Assembly (NCBI RefSeq): GCF_000699445.3
Contig: NC_067198.1
Coordinates: 3,911,301-3,975,300, forward strand
Direction: 5' to 3'
Origin: Schistosoma haematobium
Lineage: Eukaryota > Platyhelminthes > Trematoda > Strigeidida > Schistosomatidae
DNA length: 64,000 nt
The position numbers and the translations under genes are program-made. Shown here piece after piece: positions 24,201-29,149 of this stretch. Under the pieces are notes generated by a model. The model saw only the letters and a list, made by a program, of their open reading frames with translations. It did not search any database and was not told the DNA's origin. The number at the start of each line of letters is the position of its first letter. The first letter of the stretch is position 1.

Positions 24201-25887
24201 GAAAGTCCTGGGTTCAAGTCCCGCATGCGGGATCATGGATGCACACTGCTGAGGAATCCCATACTAGGACGAAATAGTTGTCTAATGCTTCCAGGTTTAT
24301 AATGATGGTCTAGCTTAGATTGACTCATGAATTCAACTATCAAGATAAGATTATAACTAATTAACTAAAGATTAACCAAATCTTAATAGTGTGACTTGTT
24401 TCAAGGTAGACATGATTGAAGTTCTATTGGAAATTCTTTATTTAAATTGTTACCCTAGTTGAAGGTAGATATGGATATATTCTTATATTGCTGAATAGTA
24501 TTGTGTTAATCAAGAAACTATCTTCTTTTATGCATACTTTTTTGGTACTTTTGCATCATAACTTAACACCACCACCTTATAGGGGGGGAATAATGCATTC
24601 CGTTAATTCATGGGAAATATGTGACTAAACCAATCTAACTATTCAATACACTTTCGATACTTGGTTTATAATGGTTGAAAACGATGTTTTATAGTGCTGT
24701 GGAGGTTGTAGAATTTTATAGTTGACATCACAGATTGATCTTAATTAAACAACCATTGAAAACTAAGAATCCCTGGACATCTATTTCATCGTTGTATGTG
24801 ACTCCTAGTGTGATATATGCTACTTATGTCTGTCGACATTAGTATGTAGCATCAATCAGAAGTGGAATTCCTGGAAGCAAAAGGTTGAAAAGATCCAATT
24901 GAAGAGAACAGAAATACCAACAGAGAATAGCTGTATTCTACGAAAACATTCTGTAATTTTGTATTAATTAATTGATTGGTTATCCGCAACAAGTCTTTAT
25001 TTGCTACACTAGATGTGTACATTTAAGACCCCACTAAACGTCGAACCTAGAACCCTCAGTTCTCGTGTCTTGTTTATTTATTTATTTCAACACATAAATA
25101 TTGGTACAAGAGGGCACCAAATATATATGCGCCACACCATATTTGTGTGTGTGGGCTGTGATACTGCCCGGGTGCCCAGACCGAAGCAGGTGGTTTTCTT
25201 AAGGGCCCACACCCCGAGCCTTTGACCTAAAGGTCTGATCCACAAGGCAGTGGAGCATCGTGATGAGATGCATCCCCATGGTAGCCGGTGACCAACGATT
25301 GGTTCACACGCCATTTATTCCTTCAGGATACTGGAGCCCATGTGCACCATTGGTTTGGAATCCGGTTAAAGCGCCGGACACTCGCTTTTCATCCTCTCAT
25401 TTTCGTAAACAACACCCGTGATGCGAGAAGGCAGTGAGTAGGACTTCCCTGGCAGAGGCTGTATATGCGTGGCCGTGTGAGAGCATTTCGAGAGGGAGGG
25501 CAAACCCACCCCAATCTCGGCCATACCAGGGTATCTAGCTAAAGTCAATACATAATTTGAAGTTTCATATGACTTGTATTTTCCAGTTGATTTAATAATA
25601 GTAAGACTGTTTTGTATTTATTACTTTCATTAAAAATTATACACTATATCAGTATCATGAATCCTGATTTCACACGTTTCTTCACTTTCATAGCTATTGG
25701 TCATAGGAGTAGAGGATCAAAATGTCAAAAACAAACACAACAACAACAATACTTCACATATCCTTCAGCTCGATATTCATCTGGACATAGACCGCCTTTA
25801 TGTCAAAACGGACATTTTCCTTTCGAATTAGATCCAAGAGAATATTCGTCCACTAATCAATCTCAGGAAGAAATTAACGAATCTTAA
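1278..25887 (+). CDS. ATP10: Class V P4-ATPase (ATP10-like phospholipid flippase), C-terminal exons
   Basis: P4-ATPases move phospholipids from the outer to the inner leaflet of membranes, usually with a CDC50 partner. Six exons are visible: 1278-1538, 3830-4030, 9207-9392, 14413-14603, 21664-22439 and 25694-25887. All junctions are GT/AG and keep phase. Exon one carries the hinge motif [11 protein letters not shown] and the following [19 protein letters not shown] and [10 protein letters not shown] blocks typical of P4-ATPases. Exons two to four hold the remaining membrane helices with [26 protein letters not shown] and YRPWLFWMN, closest in memory to ATP10 (class V). Exon five is a cytosolic tail rich in Ser, Asn and His. 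The phosphorylation domain and the start lie outside the window. Introns are 2-10 kb and full of transposons. Class V is inferred by eye; class I is the alternative. Confidence 0.9.
1735..1905 (+). repeat. Repeat family D (terminal hairpin type)
   Basis: This matches copies at 13259-13440, 13968-14170 (reverse) and 56168-56390: a pyrimidine-rich block with CTTCATTGTT, TTCCT...TTGATCTTCC and TTCTGCTGCC, then a hairpin GCTACTTAT/ATAAGTAGC at 1868-1890. The class is unknown to me. Confidence 0.6.
2120..2155 (+). repeat. Short TAG microsatellite
   Basis: A short run of TAG units lies near 2133-2149 in otherwise plain intron sequence between 1906 and 2257, where I see nothing else. Confidence 0.6.
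2258..2635 (-). repeat. SINE-H2 copy, near full length
   Basis: On the minus strand it runs from the family's 5' start (TGATATTAATCAACATATG) through the tRNA-like part (GGCTCAGTGGTCTAGTGG as A box, TGTTCGAATC as B box) to the tail with ATCCACAAAACCCC. The hammerhead block has lost bases, so it is not expected to work. Confidence 0.8.
2640..3130. other. Intron sequence, nothing recognised
   Basis: Plain AT-rich intron. An open frame of 94 codons at 2786-3070 has no recognisable motif and I take it as chance. Confidence 0.5.
3135..3308 (+). repeat. SINE-H2 partial copy, first unit of a head-to-tail dimer
   Basis: It starts just before the hammerhead (CTGCTGAGGAG at about 3143) and runs to the tail CCACAAAAACCCC, then the next full unit begins at once. 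Core elements CTGAGGA and GAAA are present and helix II is GUUC/GGAC with one wobble pair. Confidence 0.75.
3309..3712 (+). repeat. SINE-H2 full-length unit
   Basis: About 404 bases from TTCTGATATTAAT to CCACAAAACCCC, directly joined to the partial copy upstream. The tRNA-like boxes are mutated (GGCCCAGTGATTTAG; GGATTCGAATTCC) and the hammerhead core reads GTGAGAA with ATGAAA, so it is inactive. Confidence 0.8.
3830..4030 (+). CDS. ATP10: ATP10-like exon b
   Basis: The acceptor is TTTTATAG before 3830 and the donor is GTAAGT at 4031. It adds 67 codons in phase 0, opening with [18 protein letters not shown], which joins exon a to complete the family's helix-loop segment. The SLPPF motif precedes the next loop. 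Confidence 0.93.
4060..4128 (+). repeat. (TTA)n microsatellite
   Basis: About 68 bases of nearly pure TTA repeat directly downstream of exon b. It produces the false poly-Leu and poly-Asn frames seen on the two strands. Confidence 0.95.
4135..4931 (-). mobile_element. Solo LTR-like element, TG...CA ends
   Basis: On the minus strand it begins TGTGGCGAGACTATAATTTAT and ends TTATAGTCTTGCCA. It matches, block by block, the segment 52893-53499 that flanks Gypsy pol remains, including CCAATCAGAAGCG, TTGAGCGACTACAA and GTTGTTGCGAA. This copy is about 190 bases longer, with extra sequence near 4330-4550. No target duplication is visible. It sits in the intron between exons b and c. Confidence 0.6.
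4932..5735. other. Intron sequence, nothing recognised
   Basis: I see no gene, RNA or repeat of note between the LTR-like element and the next repeat. Confidence 0.5.
5738..5970 (-). repeat. Repeat family C, 3' part
   Basis: It matches copies at 22515-22960, 25068-25540, 34780-35285 and 35790-35955. On the minus strand it ends in an AATAAATAAA-type tail, as a retroposed element would. Shared blocks include TTGTACCAACxTTTGTG and GATACTGCCCG (plus strand). Confidence 0.75.
6262..6440 (-). repeat. SINE-H2 degenerate copy
   Basis: Recognisable tail (GAGATCATGA), hammerhead relic (GGATGAAACGGCC on the minus strand) and tRNA-like part ending near GGCTCAATAATCTAAAGG. It is heavily mutated. Confidence 0.65.
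6546..6790 (-). repeat. SINE-H1 (Smα-like) copy
   Basis: The minus strand holds a tRNA-like region (CAGTAGCTAAGTGAATAACG as A box, GGTACTAAGTTCGAGTCCC as B box) followed by a complete hammerhead. It faces the opposite-strand copy at 6790-7030, making a head-to-head pair. Confidence 0.85.
6596..6656 (-). ncRNA. Hammerhead ribozyme, SINE-H1 copy 1, core intact
   Basis: Minus strand: helix I from GCAGGCACATCCAG and CTGGATTCCACTGC, with outer GCAG/CTGC and inner ATCCAG/CTGGAT pairs around an internal loop; core CTGACGA; helix II GTCC/GGAC; GAAA; helix III a self-complementary ACGCGCGT; cleavage expected after GTC. This layout is that of the Schistosoma Smα hammerhead. No core base is missing. 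Confidence 0.85.
6790..7030 (+). repeat. SINE-H1 (Smα-like) copy, opposite orientation
   Basis: It contains the hammerhead at 6812-6872 and the downstream part of the unit (TATCCATCTTTGCTTATAATG, then ATCGAGGCATACGCACAGTA) to about 7030. The tRNA-like part is missing at its left end. Confidence 0.85.
6812..6872 (+). ncRNA. Hammerhead ribozyme, SINE-H1 copy 2
   Basis: Core CTGACGA (6826-6832), helix II GTCC/GGAC (6833-6836, 6843-6846), GAAA (6847-6850), helix III CGC/GCG (6851-6856) and cleavage site GTC ending at 6858. The helix I pair next to the core is a C-C mismatch (6825 with 6859), unlike copy 1, which should slow it. Confidence 0.8.
7395..7972. repeat. GC-richer block, unclassified interspersed repeat
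   Basis: About 580 bases with clearly higher G+C than the flanks and no open frame. The sharp composition change and phrases such as CACCGCCGGAGACAGATATC suggest an inserted retroelement end or UTR. I see no second copy in this window, so the call rests on composition. Confidence 0.4.
8268..8455. repeat. SINE-H2 foldback (head-to-head halves)
   Basis: A minus-strand 3' half (8268-8358) is joined to a plus-strand 3' half (8359-8455). Both carry AAGCACTGGAC/ATCCAGTGCT and the tail with TTGAATTCATGAG or its complement, so the RNA or DNA could fold on itself. Confidence 0.75.
8758..8995 (-). repeat. SINE-H2 copy
   Basis: It shows tail, hammerhead relic and part of the tRNA-like region (GGTCTAGAGTTTAAGCG). 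A change turns the core to CTGATGAGGAG, shifting it relative to helix II, and the A-B box spacing is shortened. Confidence 0.7.
9207..9392 (+). CDS. ATP10: ATP10-like exon c
   Basis: The acceptor is TTTTTTTATTAG before 9207 and the donor is GTAATT at 9393. The 62 codons start [18 protein letters not shown], the conserved cytosolic motif before a membrane helix of P4-ATPases, and end in [11 protein letters not shown]. Confidence 0.92.
9435..9690 (-). repeat. SINE-H1 copy, partial
   Basis: Plus-strand order: the distal block (TTTCCATTGATGATTAAGAC ... ATTGTCTTAATTCACAAG), then TATAAGCAAAGATAGATCAGTGGCTAGCAGTGGAATC and a hammerhead with a shortened helix III side. The next unit repeats the same distal block at 9743. 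Confidence 0.75.
9743..9990 (-). repeat. SINE-H1 copy, rearranged
   Basis: It repeats the distal block and the GCAAAGATAGGTCAGTGGCTAGC segment of the unit just upstream. The hammerhead middle is lost and a reversed tRNA-like piece follows (GAACTCGAGTCCCAGAGTGA). Confidence 0.7.
9991..11020. other. Intron sequence, almost nothing recognised
   Basis: Only a SINE-H2 hammerhead relic (CTAGGACGAAATG near 10495) stands out. A 70-codon open frame at 10265-10477 has no recognisable motif. Confidence 0.5.
11029..11388 (-). repeat. SINE-H1 unit, circularly permuted, 337-base period
   Basis: The block TATAAGCAAAGATGGATAGT occurs at both ends (TGGATAGTGG at 11041 and again at 11378), 337 bases apart. 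Between them, on the minus strand, lie the distal block, the tRNA-like part and the hammerhead. The hammerhead core is present (CTGACGA, GAAA) but the 3' side of helix I is changed. This is one unit plus overlap, as in a tandem array or a copy of a circular RNA. Confidence 0.8.
11388..11510 (+). repeat. SINE-H1 distal block, inverted against 11240-11345
   Basis: About 107 bases from ATCGAGGCATACGCACAGTA to CACGTGAATTA are the near-exact reverse complement of 11240-11345, with a spacer of about 43 bases. It matches 6915-7030. Confidence 0.85.
11511..12714. other. Intron sequence, nothing recognised
   Basis: There is no gene, RNA or clear repeat. The open frame at 11622-11822 on the minus strand looks like chance. 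Confidence 0.5.
12715..13075 (-). repeat. SINE-H2 copy, well preserved
   Basis: Minus strand: 5' region from ATATCCTGGAGTTCTAGTGA, A box GGCTCAGTGGTCTAGTGGTT, B box GGGTTCGAATCTC, hammerhead, tail. This is the best-kept tRNA-like promoter of the family in the window. Confidence 0.85.
12799..12844 (-). ncRNA. Hammerhead ribozyme, SINE-H2, core intact
   Basis: Minus strand: helix I GCACTG/CAGTGC (12844-12839, 12804-12799), core CTGAGGA, helix II GTCC/GGAC with loop CACAATA, GAAA, helix III A-CG-(AC)-CG-T, cleavage after GTC (12805). All invariant core bases fit CUGANGA...GAAA. Helix I lacks the Smα-type internal loop nearby; the GGAAGC/GCTTCC-like flank may extend it. Confidence 0.75.
13259..13440 (+). 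repeat. Repeat family D
   Basis: Same order of blocks as at 1735 and 56168 (TTGCAAAATATCAATC, CTTCATTGTTC, TTGATCTTCC, CTTCTGCCGCC). The terminal hairpin is degraded (ACTATTTATATC). Confidence 0.6.
13441..13967. other. Intron sequence, nothing recognised
   Basis: Plain AT-rich sequence with no feature that I can support. Confidence 0.5.
13968..14170 (-). repeat. Repeat family D
   Basis: Reverse copy with a clean hairpin CTACTTATAT-TG-ATATAAGTAG at 13981-14002 and the CTTCTGCTGCCAGACATTAC block on the minus strand. Confidence 0.65.
14413..14603 (+). CDS. ATP10: ATP10-like exon d
   Basis: The acceptor is TTTGTTATTAG and the donor is CAG/GTGAAG at 14604. It codes for two further membrane helices with a VVPPECPYR loop between them, and closes with the ALLPR motif that ends the last helix in this family. 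It leaves two bases of an arginine codon. Confidence 0.92.
14660..14752 (-). repeat. SINE-H2 3' half
   Basis: Minus-strand tail and hammerhead relic, joined head-to-head to the plus-strand copy that follows. Confidence 0.65.
14753..14990 (+). repeat. SINE-H2 copy
   Basis: A box GGCTTAGTGGTCTAGAGGTT, B box GAGTTTGAGTCCC, an intact hammerhead (14875-14918) and the tail to ACTCATGAATC. The 5' region is absent. Confidence 0.8.
14875..14918 (+). ncRNA. Hammerhead ribozyme, SINE-H2, core intact with paired change
   Basis: Helix I CACTG/CAGTG (14875-14879, 14914-14918), core CTGAGGA (14880-14886), helix II GTCT/AGAC (14887-14890, 14898-14901), GAAA (14902-14905), helix III CGG/CCG, cleavage after GTC (14913). 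Other copies have GTCC/GGAC in helix II, so both sides changed here while pairing was kept. Confidence 0.8.
15029..15048 (+). repeat. (GT)n microsatellite
   Basis: A short pure GT run inside the intron before exon e. Confidence 0.9.
15229..15262 (+). repeat. (TA)n microsatellite
   Basis: About 32 bases of pure TA repeat. Confidence 0.9.
15425..15512 (+). repeat. SINE-H2, left part, split by Gypsy insertion
   Basis: It carries GAAGTTAGACATTAATACC and an A-box-like segment and ends in CTTAG. The copy resumes at 20970 with CTTAGGTTCGATTCC, so the Gypsy element sits between its A and B boxes. Confidence 0.85.
15513..16084 (+). repeat. 5' LTR of Gypsy element
   Basis: It starts TGTTATATCCGG and ends GGTCATAACA. 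A TATA-like box (GATATATAAA at 15801-15810) and AATAAA (15825-15830) are in the order expected of U3-R. A 106-codon antisense open frame occurs in both LTRs but has no known motif. Confidence 0.95.
16032..16084 (+). repeat. 53-base LTR-end duplication including a PBS-like copy
   Basis: The LTR's last bases plus ATTGGCGACGGGG occur first at 16022-16044 and again at 16075-16097. The second occurrence straddles the LTR end. The 3' LTR shows the same internal copy (unit 20917-20969). Confidence 0.85.
16086..16098 (+). other. Primer-binding site of Gypsy element
   Basis: TTGGCGACGGGGA lies one base after the LTR end. TGGCGAC... is the type of PBS known from some insect Gypsy elements that are thought to use an arginine tRNA. 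The tRNA assignment is inference. Confidence 0.55.
16219..20376 (+). pseudogene. Gypsy gag-pol polyprotein, one in-frame TGA in gag
   Basis: A single frame of 1386 codons encodes the replication machinery of the element. Residues 1-128 and on are gag, with a Gln-rich start. Two zinc knuckles lie near residues 270-303 (C-X2-C-X3-H-X4-C and C-X2-C-X4-H-X4-C). The protease motif LDTASD is near 355 and the RT active site YLDD is at 651. RNase H shows DASNYG near 800 and TDHKPL near 867. Integrase has the H-H-C-C region (HAAHPG...CSAC) and the catalytic D, D, E in DFAGP, DNGPQF and LVERF near 1092, 1147 and 1181. Codon 69 (16423-16425) is TGA where the frame otherwise continues, probably at a tryptophan position. 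Gag and pol share one frame, so no frameshift is needed. The copy is otherwise intact and looks young. Confidence 0.93.
20380..20397 (+). other. Polypurine tract of Gypsy element
   Basis: CAAAAAAAAAGGGAGG directly precedes the 3' LTR, the expected place for plus-strand priming. Confidence 0.85.
20398..20969 (+). repeat. 3' LTR of Gypsy element
   Basis: Read base by base against the 5' LTR I found no difference over 572 bases. It is followed by the CTTAG target repeat. Confidence 0.95.
20970..21110 (+). repeat. SINE-H2, right part after Gypsy insertion
   Basis: It begins with the duplicated CTTAG and the B box (GGTTCGATTCC), then a hammerhead relic (CTGAGGTGTTC...GAAACGAAATGG) and the family tail. 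Confidence 0.85.
21200..21279 (+). repeat. (TA)n microsatellite, about 80 bases
   Basis: Pure TA repeat; it yields a false Ile-Tyr frame on the minus strand. Confidence 0.95.
21395..21628 (-). repeat. SINE-H2 copy, hammerhead part missing
   Basis: Minus strand from TGATATTAATCAATATATG through an A-box-like segment to GGGTCCGAATTCC. It ends just before exon e. Confidence 0.75.
21664..22439 (+). CDS. ATP10: ATP10-like exon e (cytosolic tail)
   Basis: The acceptor TTTATAG completes the split arginine codon from exon d. The exon opens [13 protein letters not shown] and then becomes a low-complexity tail with a run of serines near 21946-21970, a His/Gln cluster near 22135-22160 and a second His cluster near 22236-22262. 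The frame stays open to a TAA at 22457, but a strong donor GTAAGAAT at 22440 allows splicing to 25694 in phase. Ending at 22459 by reading through is the alternative. Confidence 0.85.
22515..22960 (+). repeat. Repeat family C copy
   Basis: It shares TCACATGGTCAC, GGGAGTTGGAAAACCCT, CCAATGGTTTACATGGG, GGACTGCATCTCC and TTGTACCAACGTTTGTG with the copy at 34780, and ends in a GACTAAATAAACT tail. A 72-codon frame inside is not convincing as a gene. Confidence 0.8.
23052..23690 (-). mobile_element. RTE fragment, 3' end
   Basis: Reverse copy of the last ~640 bases of the RTE ORF, starting with the CTTACTTATCTACGCCTG tail. It contains the conserved end with AGCACTTTTCATCCAACCCTG. It is degenerate and lies in the last intron of the ATP10-like gene. 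Confidence 0.85.
23700..24044. other. Intron sequence, nothing recognised
   Basis: No supported feature. Confidence 0.5.
24045..24350 (+). repeat. SINE-H2 copy with a short reversed tail at its left
   Basis: A short reversed tail piece at 24052-24090 precedes a plus-strand copy with B box GGGTTCAAGTCCC and a hammerhead whose core CTGAGGA and GAAA remain but whose helices I and III are eroded (AAATAGTTGTCTAATGC). Confidence 0.7.
24705..24815 (-). repeat. SINE-H2 relic
   Basis: A degraded reverse copy recognisable by GTGGAGGTTGTAG, AACCATTGAAAAC and GGACATCTATTTCATC. Confidence 0.45.
24816..24905 (-). repeat. Repeat family D, short end
   Basis: The hairpin ATGCTAC...GTAGCAT around TCTGTCGACATTAG at 24827-24850 marks the family end; little else remains. 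Confidence 0.45.
25068..25545 (-). repeat. Repeat family C copy
   Basis: Reverse orientation with a (TTTA)n start and nearly the full set of family blocks, including CCACAAGGCAGTGGAGCATC and GGACTTCCCTGGCAGAGGCTG. It lies just upstream of the last ATP10-like exon. Confidence 0.8.
25694..25887 (+). CDS. ATP10: ATP10-like last exon
   Basis: A pyrimidine-rich acceptor (CGTTTCTTCACTTTCATAG) precedes 25694. Joining it to 22439 keeps phase (A+CT) and gives 64 residues ending QSQEEINES and TAA. A glutamine run lies near the start. It could be a separate small gene, but the phase match and the polyadenylation signal at 26025 favour the last exon of this gene. Confidence 0.7.
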
Positions 25888-26024
25888 GAATTATTCACTC
25901 AATAGACAATATTTTACAAAAACCTTTGTGCCTCTTTGTTTTTTTTAGAACTAAACGATTTTAATTAGATTCAGTTTCTTAATTTTTAACACTTTTAATC
26001 TGTATGAAATGTTCACTTCTTGTA

Positions 26025-26030
26025 AATAAA
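26025..26030 (+). promoter_or_regulatory. Polyadenylation signal AATAAA (ATP10-like gene)
   Basis: This AATAAA lies 138 bases after the stop codon at 25887 and is the first one downstream on that strand. It would give a 3' UTR of about 150-170 bases. Confidence 0.55.
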
Positions 26031-26044
26031 TTCCTTCTCGTTTT

Positions 26045-26589
26045 CTAAATGGTTAATTCTACTCATTTGCAACTATATATTCGCTAACTTCTTGTCTATT
26101 CCTTACACGCAACATTGTACAGATTAATATTATTATAGTGTGTATAGCAATACTATTCATACTGCTTTAGATAATATTCTGAGGATGATATATGCTAACT
26201 AACTAAACTAACAAACATTTGTGTTTGTATCATTGTGTAGTAGGTATACTCAGTCCTAAATCTCTCACCTTTTATTCCAAAAAGGAAAATAATAATAATG
26301 CCAATCCACTTGTTCGTTTATTTATTGTCAGTTCTTCTAAACGAATCCACATTCAAACTGGGAAGTTGTCGTGATTAGGAAAATTATGACAAATAGCCCT
26401 GATTCTATTTTCTTGTATAGGTATCATTGAGTGATATTAGTGTGGACAGAATTAGCTTTCTAGTGTTTCTTGATCAGAACTTGTTGTTATTACTGTCTTT
26501 ACACTGAATATCAGGAGTTTGTGTATCAGTCAATGTCAGACTAATTTGTTTTCTGTTTATGTAAGGAGTTAGATATTTTAAAGTCTCTT
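26045..26589. other. Intergenic sequence, nothing recognised
   Basis: It separates the ATP10-like gene from a dead retroelement. No feature that I can support. Confidence 0.5.
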
Positions 26590-28140
26590 ATGCCAAAAAT
26601 CATAAGGTGCCTAGGAAGCATCTGTATTCAATGATACATACAAATCGGTAAACCTGAGAGCGTCATCTTTACAGCCTTCGAGATGAACTAAAGGATAAGT
26701 TTTAAAGAAAGCTTTCTCTTCTACCACAGAACGTTAAGCCCCCTCAAGTCTTTATTGTAGCAGGAGATTTTAGTACTTAAATAGATAGCTTAAATCAGGG
26801 TAAAAGATGCCCAGGTGGCTCTTACAGTGACCTAGCTCAAAGAACAGAAAACGGCAACCTTATACAGCAATTAACTATAGACAAGTTTATTCTTGCCAAG
26901 CAACGACTTTCAGAGTAAGGAAAGATATCGACCAACACGATGACCCTTAAGACCGACCAGATAAACCTCACTTCCATCAGCCATCGTTGGCGGTAGAAGA
27001 CTCCCGTCTACTCTGGGGTACATAATTCGGTTTCGATTATACTCTAGTGCGAGCGTGTTCGTCTGGGTGCAGAAAAACCACGACAAGAATCTCAGCAGTG
27101 TATTTCAAGAACTAGAGAGTCTCCTTATGGAAATGATCCACTCAACCTGAAAGACTGGGACTATGGGCAGAATACTGAAGGATAGCTTAAGTGGTCTCCA
27201 ACCACCTTCCTGCTGCCTACTGTTACTAAACAGCCTAGTCTGGACATCTACCCATTTGCGTAAGAAGTTGAGAAAACCATAACATGTCACAACCGGGAAA
27301 CCACCGGTCCACGATTTACTTCTGGAGACGGCTGTCCGGTTTTAGCAGATAGACTGATACTACTCAAAACCAGGAAAATAAACACAATTATACTCGACTA
27401 ATGTTGATCTCAATTTACAAGACAAGAATCCCATTGAGCTAACCACAGAGGAATCAGTTTACCTAATAGTGTCTACAATATTAGCCTCACTAATGACCCA
27501 GCGCTCAAATAGGGCTCATAAATAGAACAAAAAAAGTTAATTTTAGACTCAAAAATCGACACCAAATATTCGCCCTTTCTCAGGTCCTGAAATACAGACA
27601 TAACCACCGCCAAACAGCCATACCTGTATTTACCGACCCGAAGACGTTTAACTATTTAGATCGACAGTTTCACGTCAATTCCTGTCATTAAAAAACATAA
27701 CAAGAAAGTCCACTAACCTTGCACATGCTCTACTCGAACACCACTAATCAAATCAGAGCTCATCGTAAACTGTCATTGAACTTGACGAATTCAACCGGTG
27801 TTCGTCAAACTTGTTAATGTTCCCTATCTCAATTCAAGTTTACTGTAAATATGCTTTTAGAAGTACCACATTTATCATCCATATCAGGAATCGATCTCCT
27901 ACCAGGAGGTTCACTCATTGACTCCGAATACACATACGAGATAGTTCAGGTCGCTATAAGCAACAAAGGGAACAGATTTAGTACGCATTTCTCTCCCTCC
28001 AAATGCAAGATTTTGCTTCAAGACAGGTTTTATGACGAAACCCACTTCCCATTTTGACGCAGGATGATGGGTGTAGTAGGCTGGAATAAGGCTAGGGGTG
28101 ATTAAGCCTTAGTGTTACATTAATCCATGGAGACAGACTA
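26590..28140 (+). mobile_element. Degenerate non-LTR retrotransposon (second family)
   Basis: Broken frames show an AP-type endonuclease (VFIVAGDF near 26750; QRTENGN near 26840) and, after a deletion, a reverse transcriptase region with LLPGGSLIDSEYTYEIV near 27895 at the YADD position and FSPSKCKILLQD near 27990. The element at 31750-33800 has the same endonuclease and RT blocks on the other strand. Many stops. Confidence 0.7.
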
Positions 28141-28840
28141 CGGGACTGAGTTATGTCAGTAGGTATAGACTACCTGGTTTTGACCTACGCAATTATTGTA
28201 AGCAATGATGCGACTATTTGTCATGGATGAGTCATCCACATTGATGCGTGTGCACTTCTACCATTCAGTTCGGAAGTTCATATTTCCCTTATGTACACCA
28301 CTTATCATAACTTGTCTACTGAGGTGTGATGGCTTGGACCGATTTACAGAAGCGGCAGGCTGTATATAAAACTTGAATATTGGATACGCTTACATCAACG
28401 TAAATGTATGACATCGGTCGGAGTAGCACGTAACTATATCACAATAAATCTAAGCGGCGATTATTTAGAAGTGGTGAATCTCAATATTTGGATCAGATGC
28501 AACTGGAAATATTGAACTCATTCTTGCAAATTATAAATTAATCGATCTCTTTTCCAGTTCATAAGTATTAGGCGACTAGATACTGAAATAAAAAGATGTG
28601 ATGACATCAAGCGACATATGTTAAGTCAAATACTGTTTAAAATTCAATTTAGGGCTTTAGTGCTCGCAGATGTAAATAAAAAACTGTAATTGCTAGGGTG
28701 CTTGTAGTAATCTACTCTTGATTTAATAATAATACGAAAGCAGTACAACGATTACGTAGTGGAGTGTACTGAGCATCACATATGCAACCATTCGGGTAAG
28801 ATGTTGTTACTCTAAAGCAAAACAATAAACAATTTATCCA
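28141..28840. other. Intergenic sequence, nothing recognised
   Basis: It lies downstream of the RPN1 polyadenylation signal. No supported feature. Confidence 0.5.
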
Positions 28841-28846
28841 ATGTCT

Positions 28847-28852
28847 TTTATT
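28847..28852 (-). promoter_or_regulatory. Polyadenylation signal (RPN1)
   Basis: AATAAA on the minus strand 115 bases after the RPN1 stop codon. Confidence 0.6.
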
Positions 28853-28966
28853 AAATGAAAAACACAAATAGTAGAAAAAATTAACAAAACACAATCGCAC
28901 ACGGAGATAAGGACTAAAAATAAAGTCAACACAACGAATTATACACATGAATCCTATTCGTTACTG

Positions 28967-29149
28967 CTAGAGGCATTCTAATATTGAATCTATTCTGTAG
29001 ATTATATCAGCTTTCTTAGAACATAAATCGTCATTTGAGGACTGATATTGTGGTTTTGTCAACTTGCCAGTGAGGAGTTTTTCTGCCAGTTGGATACCTT
29101 CTTGAACTAGATCACGATATTGTTGATCCAAATGGTTGATGTCGTTCAA
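28967..29149 (-). CDS. RPN1: RPN1 last exon
   Basis: The acceptor TTTTTCTAG leads into LNDINHLDQQYRDLV and the exon ends IIYRIDSILECL with a stop, matching the family's C-terminal KIDHILDAL-type ending. Confidence 0.93.
   Translation of the reverse strand: MNDINHLDQQYRDLVQEGIQLAEKLLTGKLTKPQYQSSNDDLCSKKADIIYRIDSILECL

Noticed and set aside
25612..25693. Upstream part of the frame at 25612-25887 as a separate small gene starting at ATG 25612 or 25657
   Set aside because: The stretch up to 25693 looks like intron with a pyrimidine-rich acceptor, and the phase fits exon e; I kept only 25694-25887.
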